Shown here in pieces: positions 1 to 5,695 of a stretch of 12,089 nucleotides of DNA. The notes beneath the pieces are model-generated. The model was given only the letters and a program-made list of their open reading frames with translations, had not been told where the DNA came from and did not search any database. Numbering within the stretch: the first letter of the stretch is position 1; every line of letters starts with the position of its first letter. The stretch comes from Opitutus sp. GAS368 (GTDB taxonomy: Bacteria; Verrucomicrobiota; Verrucomicrobiia; Opitutales; Opitutaceae): assembly GCA_945862035.1 (NCBI GenBank), contig CAMAXB010000064.1, positions 1 through 12,089 of the forward strand, written 5' to 3'. The position numbers and the translations under genes were made by a program.

Positions 1-1960
1 AAGTGCCGTGGTGCTGCTGGATCACGTCGATCGCGGCGCGGGGCAGGCGATGCTTCAGGGCGAGGTCGACGCCTTCCTTTACATGGCTCTTGATGATCAG
101 GGCGGAAAGGGACGGATTGCTAAAATCGTGTGGGTTGACCCCGTCGCGCTGGTTCTCGGTGAAATATTCGGGTTTGGTCGTCTTGCCGATGTCGTGGAAC
201 AGCGCGCAGACGCGGGCCAGTAGCGGGTTGGCGTTGATCGCATCGGCGGCGTTCTCGGCCAACTGCGCGACCACGAGCGAATGGTGGTAGGTTCCCGGGG
301 CCTCCATCTGCATCAGGCGGAGCAGCGGGTGATTGTAGTCCGTCAACTCCAGCAGGGTGATGTCCGTGGTGCGGCGGAACAAGCCCTCGAGGACCGGGAG
401 CAGGCCAACGACGATGATACCGGTAACCAGCCCGGTCGCGAGCCCGGCGCCCATGTGCTTCACAACGGTGAGAAACGGGAGTTTGTCGACCACGCCGATG
501 AGAAAGGCAAAGGCTGCGACCGTGATCCCCGCGCTGAAGGCGGCGCGCACGACGTTGCCGCGCTTCCGGCTCGCACGGGCGGCGGAGATGCCCACCATTG
601 AGGCGAGAAAGGTCAGGACGAGGAGATCGAGGCGGTTGCCGTAGATCACGCCGGTGAAGATCGAGATCAGCAGCGCCATGAAGACGGCGGAACCGGCGTC
701 AATGAGGATGACGACGATCAAGGGCGCGAGCGCGGTCGGCGCGAGGTAGGGCAGGAGGGAGGCGGCTGACGAATTGCCAACGAAGAAGGGGAGTCCACCC
801 ATGGAATAAACGAGGCGGATCAGGGCGAGATTGACGATCACCACGAGGGCCAGGAGGCCGAGGCGGCTGTTGCTCTGCAGAGTTTCGCGATCCTCCAGCC
901 GGATGTAGAACACGCAGGCCATGAGCATTGCCAGCACGAGCAGGATCCGCCCAAAGAGCTGCAGGCCCTCGGTGATGGCGACATCGCCGCTCGCGAGCAG
1001 GAACTGGCGATGGGCGACGAGCATTTCGTGCTGCTCGACGCTGACGCGCGTGCCCGGCTCGATGATGGTCTGGCCGACTTCAACGGTTACCACGACCGGC
1101 TTGAGGGACTTGAGGGCGTCCGTCTGGCGCTGGCGCGTGGCCTCCTGGTCGTAGATAAGATTGGGCGTGACCCCGTTGCGGAACAGGCGGAACAGGGCGA
1201 GGGAGGTTTCGCGTCCGGCGCCCTCGGCGGCGAGATTGATCCGCAGCAGGGTGAGGGCCTCTTCGATCGACTCGACGGCCTGCTGCGCGACGCTGCCGTC
1301 CTCGCGGGAGATTTGGAAAACAGTCACGCTACCGGAACCGGGCCCTACGATCAGGGTGCCATTGTCGTGGACTCCCTGCGCATAGATCTCGCGCAGGACG
1401 ACGAGGCTGTTCTCAACCACCGTGAAACGTTGGTTGGCATCCCCGGCGGCAAGGAGGGCGGAGACGTCGCTCACACTGGCCCGGTAGGGTCCCTGACGAT
1501 TGAATTCGCTGACCAGGGCGGCGAAGTCCGCTTCGCGCGTGGCCGTGAAGGCCGAGTCAGCCAGATGGCGCGCCTCGTAGGCGGTCAACCCGAGAAGGAG
1601 ATCGCGCATGTGGTGCTCGAACTGCCGCAGCGGCTCAAATTCCAGGCGAAAAACGGGCGGCACACGATCGCGGATTTGCTCGCGTAGCAAACGGGTCCGC
1701 TCGGTGCTCTCGTAGGTGAACGGCGCGCCGGCCACGACGCGAACGGAGGCAAGCTGGTTGGGTAGAACGGGAACGCTGGCCGTCGAAACGCCCACAAAGC
1801 TGATCACGACGATGGCCGCGACGGTGGTGATGAAGATCAGGGTCGCAACGAGTCGGCTCGTCTCCAGGTAGCCGGCGGTCGCGGAGACCACCGCCGTCTT
1901 TCTCATCCGGGGACGATCGGCGCCACCGCGGAGCAGCTTGAATTTCTCGAGGATCGACAT
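1..1960 (-). CDS. 7TM-HDIG membrane phosphohydrolase (PgpH/YqfF type), 3' end outside window
   Basis: The first 653 codons are present and open to the left edge. Seen: a first membrane anchor at about residues 36-58, a large extracytoplasmic domain to about 330, then a cluster of hydrophobic helices at about 335-525, then a cytosolic HD domain. HD motifs visible are the paired His at 559-560 (TYHHSL), HDIGK at 589-593, His626 (IKSHV) and QQHHGT at 648-653; the last metal-binding Asp lies beyond the edge. This order (7TMR-HDED extracellular part, 7TM, HD) is that of Listeria PgpH and Bacillus YqfF, which hydrolyse cyclic di-AMP to pApA; that substrate is inferred here, not shown. The ATG start lies 5 bases after the phoH stop with no clear Shine-Dalgarno, suggesting translational coupling. 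A ybeY gene often follows in this arrangement and may lie outside the window. Confidence 0.93.
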   Translation of the reverse strand, partial: MSILEKFKLLRGGADRPRMRKTAVVSATAGYLETSRLVATLIFITTVAAIVVISFVGVSTASVPVLPNQLASVRVVAGAPFTYESTERTRLLREQIRDRVPPVFRLEFEPLRQFEHHMRDLLLGLTAYEARHLADSAFTATREADFAALVSEFNRQGPYRASVSDVSALLAAGDANQRFTVVENSLVVLREIYAQGVHDNGTLIVGPGSGSVTVFQISREDGSVAQQAVESIEEALTLLRINLAAEGAGRETSLALFRLFRNGVTPNLIYDQEATRQRQTDALKSLKPVVVTVEVGQTIIEPGTRVSVEQHEMLVAHRQFLLASGDVAITEGLQLFGRILLVLAMLMACVFYIRLEDRETLQSNSRLGLLALVVIVNLALIRLVYSMGGLPFFVGNSSAASLLPYLAPTALAPLIVVILIDAGSAVFMALLISIFTGVIYGNRLDLLVLTFLASMVGISAARASRKRGNVVRAAFSAGITVAAFAFLIGVVDKLPFLTVVKHMGAGLATGLVTGIIVVGLLPVLEGLFRRTTDITLLELTDYNHPLLRLMQMEAPGTYHHSLVVAQLAENAADAINANPLLARVCALFHDIGKTTKPEYFTENQRDGVNPHDFSNPSLSALIIKSHVKEGVDLALKHRLPRAAIDVIQQHHGT

Positions 1961-1965
1961 GGTCG

Positions 1966-2943
1966 TCAGGCGGATTCGCCGGCGGGCGTGATGGGATTCT
2001 TGTACCGCTCGTAGGCGTCGATGATCTTGAGAACAAGCGGGTGCCGGACGACGTCGGCGCCGCTGAAATGATGGAAGTCGATCCCGGGAATCTCGCGGAG
2101 GATGCGCCCGACCTCGAGGAGCCCGGACAGCTTCGTGCGGGGGAGGTCGATCTGTGTGATGTCACCGGTGACGACCATGCGTGAGTCCTCGCCGAGGCGG
2201 GTCAGGAACATCATCATCTGCTCCGGGGTCGTGTTCTGGGCCTCGTCGAGAATCACGAACGAATGCGAGAGCGTGCGTCCGCGCATGTAGGCAAGGGGAG
2301 CGATCTCGATCACGCCCTTCTCGGTCAGGCGCGCCACATCCTCGGCGTCGATCATGTCGTGCATCGCGTCGTAGAGCGGACGCAGGTAAGGCAGGATCTT
2401 CTCGCGGAGGTCGCCCGGCAGAAAACCGAGCGTTTCCCCGGCCTCGACGGCCGGGCGGGTGAGGATGATGCGCTGCACCTGGTTGTTGAGCAGCGCCGAG
2501 ACGGCGTGCGCCATCGCGAGGTAGGTCTTGCCCGTGCCGGCTGGCCCGATGCCGAAGACGATCGGGCTGCGCTGCATCGACTGGAGATAGAGCTTCTGGC
2601 CGAGCGTCTTGGGGACGATCGTCTTGCGCTGAGTCGCGATGACCAGCGGCTCGCCGAACAATGCGCGCAGTTGGGCGGACTCGCCTCGGGCGATGGTTTC
2701 GACGAAGCGGTGAAAGTCCGGCGTGCGAATGGCGACGCCCTGACCGCGGGCCTCGTTGAGGAAACCGAAGAGCTCCTCGGCGCGGGCTACGGCCTTCTCG
2801 TCGCCCTCGATTTTCACCCAGTCCTCCCGCGAGACCAGCTTCACGCCGAGGTGGCGCTCTGCGAATGCGAGGTTTTCGTCCCGACCGCCATAAAGCTGGT
2901 TCAGGTGCCGGGGGTTCGGGTAGTGAAGGGTCTTCGTCGCCAC
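1966..2943 (-). CDS. phoH: PhoH-family ATPase (PhoH/YbeZ)
   Basis: Predicted cytoplasmic P-loop ATPase of 325 residues. Seen: Walker A GPAGTGKT at about residues 133-140, Walker B FVILDEAQN at about 229-237, and the family stretch LTRPAVEAGETLGFLPGDL between them; an N-terminal region of about 110 residues precedes the ATPase core, as in YbeZ-type proteins. YbeZ is known to work with the endoribonuclease YbeY in rRNA and RNA metabolism; the exact role here is inferred. The start chosen is a GTG at 2943 giving MATKTLHYPN, which fits the family's usual N-terminus. A GTG at 2985 would add 14 residues and overlap the HIT gene by 11 bases; neither has a good Shine-Dalgarno, so the start is uncertain. 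The gene sits between the HIT gene and the HDIG gene in one probable operon. Confidence 0.94.
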   Translation of the reverse strand: MATKTLHYPNPRHLNQLYGGRDENLAFAERHLGVKLVSREDWVKIEGDEKAVARAEELFGFLNEARGQGVAIRTPDFHRFVETIARGESAQLRALFGEPLVIATQRKTIVPKTLGQKLYLQSMQRSPIVFGIGPAGTGKTYLAMAHAVSALLNNQVQRIILTRPAVEAGETLGFLPGDLREKILPYLRPLYDAMHDMIDAEDVARLTEKGVIEIAPLAYMRGRTLSHSFVILDEAQNTTPEQMMMFLTRLGEDSRMVVTGDITQIDLPRTKLSGLLEVGRILREIPGIDFHHFSGADVVRHPLVLKIIDAYERYKNPITPAGESA

Positions 2944-2974
2944 GGAGCAGGAGGATTGCGGTCGATGCGGCGGA

Positions 2975-3469
2975 TTAACGGGCACTCAACGTGGCGGCCG
3001 TCGCGTGAAGGCGCTCCCAAGTCTGATCGAGGGCCTGCGGCAGAACGCGGGTCTGCCCGAGGACGGGCATGAAGTTATTGTCTCCATTCCAGCGGGGCAC
3101 GAGGTGTCCGTGCAGGTGGGGGATGCTTCCGCCCGCCGCCGAGCCGAGGTTGAAGCCAACGTTAACTCCGTCGGGATTCATCGCCGCCTGAAGCAGGCGC
3201 TTGCCAAAGGTCAGGGTCGCCATGAGGTCGGCGCTTTCTTCCGGCGTGAGTTGTTCCAAATCGGAAATCTCACGAAACGGAATCGCGAGGAGATGCCCCG
3301 GATTGTACGGAAAACGGTTCAGCATCAGGTAGGACAGAGGACTCCGGTAAACGATCAGGGCCTCCCGGTCATTGCCCAACGCGGGCAGGTCGGTGAACGG
3401 GCGCTTCGTCTCCGGGAAACGCGGCGCTTGGATGTACTCCATGCGCCAGTGGGCGTGCAGCGAAGGCAT
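2975..3469 (-). CDS. HIT-family nucleotide hydrolase/phosphorylase
   Basis: A 164-residue histidine triad protein, probably acting on dinucleoside polyphosphates or other nucleotide-phosphate esters through a nucleotidyl-His intermediate. Seen: the triad HLHGH at residues 118-122, whose middle His120 would be the nucleophile; NPGHLLAIPFREI at about 56-68 (the family's GHxLxIP strand); and GFNLGSAAGGSIPH leading into the triad. The tail VPRWNGDNNFMPVLG resembles Ap4A phosphorylase-like HIT proteins such as mycobacterial Rv2613c, a resemblance judged from memory. The N-terminal WRMEYI is also usual for this branch. The ATG at 3469 is preferred; an in-frame TTG two codons upstream is less likely. 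It is the first gene of the HIT-phoH-HDIG block, with a candidate promoter just upstream. Confidence 0.92.
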   Translation of the reverse strand: MPSLHAHWRMEYIQAPRFPETKRPFTDLPALGNDREALIVYRSPLSYLMLNRFPYNPGHLLAIPFREISDLEQLTPEESADLMATLTFGKRLLQAAMNPDGVNVGFNLGSAAGGSIPHLHGHLVPRWNGDNNFMPVLGQTRVLPQALDQTWERLHATAATLSAR

Positions 3470-3483
3470 GTTCAAAGAGAGTG

Positions 3484-3513
3484 AAGGTAGTGCTCAGGCC
3501 GTCGGGATGTCAA
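3484..3513 (-). promoter_or_regulatory. Candidate promoter of the HIT-phoH-HDIG operon
   Basis: Read on the minus strand, a perfect -35 box TTGACA (3508-3513) is followed after 18 bases by TACCTT (3484-3489), a weak -10. The predicted start of transcription would be about 8 bases before the HIT start codon, giving an almost leaderless mRNA, which agrees with the lack of a Shine-Dalgarno there. The -35 box is convincing, the -10 much less so. Confidence 0.45.
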
Positions 3514-3585
3514 AACCCGCTCGACCTTCGACGGGGACATTCTGACGCGGATTTGCCTTGAGGGCCCTGAAAATGGGCCTTGCGA

Positions 3586-3609
3586 TTAAAATGACGTACG
3601 TCATATTAA
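3586..3609. promoter_or_regulatory. 24-bp palindromic operator candidate upstream of tetR
   Basis: The core ATGACGTACGTCAT (3591-3604) is a perfect 14-bp palindrome. It extends on both sides to TTAA (3586-3589) and TTAA (3606-3609), with only the pair 3590/3605 mismatched. It lies 8 bases before the tetR ATG. A possible -10 TAAAAT (3587-3592) lies inside it, so a bound repressor would block transcription initiation. TetR-family dimers bind palindromes of this size and often repress their own gene. Binding by the adjacent TetR is inferred. Confidence 0.7.
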
Positions 3610-3617
3610 AGGGGTCG

Positions 3618-4217
3618 ATGCGCTATTCACCCTCCCACAAGCGGACGACCCGCCGCCGTATTCTCGATGCGGCGAGCGCCGCGTTTCGTGAACGCGGTCT
3701 GGCGACGACGGGGGTGGATGAAGTGATGCGCCGGGCGGGCCTGACGCATGGCGGATTCTATGCGCATTTCCGGGACAAAACCGAATTGGTCGCCGAGGCG
3801 TGCGCCACGGGTTTCGATCAGGCCGTGACGAATCTCAACCGGATCGCCGCCCTGCCGACGCCGCGAGCGCGCGTCCGGGCATTGGTGCTGTCCTATCTGG
3901 GCGAGAATCATCGCGCCCATGCCGCCGCCGGTTGCCTGTTGGCCTCGCTTGGCTCCGAGATGGCGCGGCTGGAGGGCGAGACCCGAATCATCTTTGCCGA
4001 GGCCTTCCAGCGCCATCGCGCGCGGGTGGCGGAAGCGATCGCGCTCGACCCCGATCCGGTCGAAAACCAGCGCCGGGCCAATGCCTTGCTGGGGATGCTC
4101 GCGGGCACCCTTGTCTTTGCCCGGACAATCCCGGATCCCGTTGAAAGCGCCGCCTTGCTTTCGCAGGCGCGCCGCACTGCGCTTGAACTCTTCGCTCCCG
4201 CTCAGTCCTCCTCCTAA
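3618..4217 (+). CDS. TetR/AcrR-family transcriptional repressor
   Basis: A 199-residue one-component DNA-binding regulator. Seen: a basic N-terminus (HKRTTRRRILDAA), then the TetR helix-turn-helix at about residues 31-51 with TGVDEVMRRAGLTHGGFYAHF, followed by the usual KTELV helix. The all-helical C-terminal ligand domain includes AAGCLLASLGSEMAR (103-117) with a single Cys106, a motif common in a large TetR subgroup; the ligand cannot be read from sequence. The start at 3618 is preceded by AAAGGGG at good spacing, the best Shine-Dalgarno in the window, so earlier in-frame ATGs (from 3558) are rejected; they would also place the operator inside the coding region. The stop is 4 bases before fabF, and a strong palindrome lies just upstream, suggesting an autoregulated tetR-fabF unit controlled by an acyl or lipophilic signal (inference). 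Confidence 0.93.
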   Translation: MRYSPSHKRTTRRRILDAASAAFRERGLATTGVDEVMRRAGLTHGGFYAHFRDKTELVAEACATGFDQAVTNLNRIAALPTPRARVRALVLSYLGENHRAHAAAGCLLASLGSEMARLEGETRIIFAEAFQRHRARVAEAIALDPDPVENQRRANALLGMLAGTLVFARTIPDPVESAALLSQARRTALELFAPAQSSS

Positions 4218-4221
4218 CCCC

Positions 4222-5547
4222 ATGACCCAACCCACCTCTGGCGCCCCGCGCCGCGTTGTCATCACCGGGCTCGGCGCCGTCACGCCGCTCGGACTCACCG
4301 CGATCCAGACCTGGGAGGGTCTGGTCGCCGGACGCTCGGGAGTGGGCCCGATCACGCGTTTCGACGCCACCGGCTGCACGGCGCAGATCGCGGCCGAAGT
4401 GAAGGGCTATGAGCCAACCGCACCCCTCGCGAAACCACTCCATCCGCGCGGCCCGGGCGGCGAGCCCCTGACGGCTCCCTTCACGCCCAAGGACATGAAG
4501 AAATTCGGCCGTTTCACCCACTTGGGAGTCGGGGCGGCAATTGAGGCCTACGCCGATTCGGGGCTGGACGCGCAGCGCTCCTCGCTCTCGGCGGAGCGCA
4601 TGGGCGTCAATCTGGGCGTCGGCCTCGGAGGCCTGCCTGAGATCGAGGCCATGCACGACACGTGGAAGGCTGGCGGCTTTCGCAAGATTTCGCCCTTCTT
4701 TATCATCCAGATCGCACCGAATCTGCTCTCGGGCCAGGTCAGCCTGCTGCTGGACCTCCGCGGGCCCAACATGAGCGTGGCTTCGGCGTGTGCGACCAGC
4801 GGCCACGCCCTTGGCGAGTCCGCCGCCGCGATCGCGCGCGGGGATGTGGATGTCATGATTGCCGGTGGCGCCGAGTCGACCGTGACGCCGCTCGCGGTCG
4901 GGGCATTCGCCCAAATGCGCGCGCTCTCGACCCGCAACGCCGAGCCGGCCAAGGCCTCGCGTCCGTATGACGCCGATCGCGACGGCTTTGTGCTGGGCGA
5001 GGGCGCCGTGGTCTTTGTGCTGGAAGAGCACGACCACGCTGTCCGCCGCGGCGCCCGGATCTACGCTGAACTCCGCGGCTATGCCGCCACGTCCGACGCC
5101 TATCACCTCTCTTCGCTGGCCCCCGGTGGCGAGGGCTCACGGCGCTCGATGGGCGATGCCCTCGCGCGCTCCGGCCTAACCGCCATGGACGTGGATTATG
5201 TCTCGGCCCACGCCACGTCCACGCCCGGCGGCGATGGTGAGGAAGCGGCGGCGATCGCGGCCGTGTTCGGCCCCAATAAGGACAAGATTCACGTCAGCGG
5301 CGTAAAGTCCATGACCGGCCACCTGCTCGGTGGCGCCGGTGCGATGGGTGCGCTCGCCGCGGTGCTCGCGATTCGTGATGGGGTGATCCCACCGACCATC
5401 AATCTGGACAATGTCGATCCCGAGTGCGCCGCGCTGGGCCTGAACTTCACGCCCAACACGGCGGTGCGCAAACCGGTCCGCGCGGCGCTCGCCAACAGTT
5501 TCGGCTTCGGCGGCACCAACGCGTCCCTCGTCTTTGCCAAGATCTGA
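4222..5547 (+). CDS. fabF: 3-oxoacyl-[acyl-carrier-protein] synthase II (FabF type)
   Basis: A 441-residue cytosolic condensing enzyme that extends acyl-ACP with malonyl-ACP in fatty acid synthesis. Seen: N-terminal RRVVITGLGAVTPLG; catalytic Cys190 in ASACATSGHA; His330 in SAHATSTPGGD; Lys362 and His367 in KSMTGHLLGGAGA; and the C-terminal NSFGFGGTN. The triad spacing matches E. coli FabF (Cys163/His303/His340) shifted by 27. About 5 residues of that shift come from a longer N-terminus and about 20 from extra sequence at residues 65-90, rich in Pro and Gly. The usual HGTSTP is HATSTP here. The ATG at 4222 follows the tetR stop by 4 bases without a Shine-Dalgarno, so coupled translation is likely. 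No acpP, fabD or fabG lies beside it, so it may be a secondary, regulated FabF rather than the main one (inference). The reading frame stays open upstream across tetR, but that is a shadow. Confidence 0.94.
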   Translation: MTQPTSGAPRRVVITGLGAVTPLGLTAIQTWEGLVAGRSGVGPITRFDATGCTAQIAAEVKGYEPTAPLAKPLHPRGPGGEPLTAPFTPKDMKKFGRFTHLGVGAAIEAYADSGLDAQRSSLSAERMGVNLGVGLGGLPEIEAMHDTWKAGGFRKISPFFIIQIAPNLLSGQVSLLLDLRGPNMSVASACATSGHALGESAAAIARGDVDVMIAGGAESTVTPLAVGAFAQMRALSTRNAEPAKASRPYDADRDGFVLGEGAVVFVLEEHDHAVRRGARIYAELRGYAATSDAYHLSSLAPGGEGSRRSMGDALARSGLTAMDVDYVSAHATSTPGGDGEEAAAIAAVFGPNKDKIHVSGVKSMTGHLLGGAGAMGALAAVLAIRDGVIPPTINLDNVDPECAALGLNFTPNTAVRKPVRAALANSFGFGGTNASLVFAKI

Positions 5548-5562
5548 ATCAGCGGCGGAGTC

Positions 5563-5686
5563 ACCACGAACCACGCGGAACACACGAAAAAGGGACGGAT
5601 CCGGTGCCAGTCACACAATCCCGGGCACGTTTCGGAAGCAGGTTGGCGAAAATTCCGCCTTTCGTGTGTTCCGTGGATTGAGTGGT
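5563..5686. repeat. Long imperfect inverted repeat between convergent fabF and M16 gene
   Basis: The arms CGGAACACACGAAA (5576-5589) and TTTCGTGTGTTCCG (5660-5673) are perfectly complementary over 14 bases. With a two-base bulge the pairing continues through CCAC (5571-5574) with GTGG (5673-5676), and further out ACCAC (5563-5567) with GTGGT (5682-5686). The loop is about 70 bases. There is no T-run, so it is not a classical intrinsic terminator, although its position between convergent genes could let it end transcription from both sides. The CCACGAA...ACACGAAA style resembles interspersed palindromic repeats I recall from related genomes. Confidence 0.7.
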
Positions 5687-5695
5687 TACCCTCCG

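Noticed and set aside
1010..1687. A 225-codon plus-strand frame opposite the HDIG gene
   Set aside because: The minus-strand frame carries a continuous 7TM-HDIG protein; this frame shows no domain.
2263..3072. A 269-codon plus-strand frame opposite phoH
   Set aside because: It is antisense to the PhoH Walker motifs and crosses the phoH/HIT junction without a plausible product.
3558..3617. Longer tetR start at 3558
   Set aside because: It would code through the palindromic operator and lacks a Shine-Dalgarno, whereas 3618 has AAAGGGG at proper spacing.
3919..4221. Upstream extension of the fabF frame across tetR
   Set aside because: It overlaps a convincing tetR in another frame; the FabF family N-terminus begins right after the ATG at 4222.
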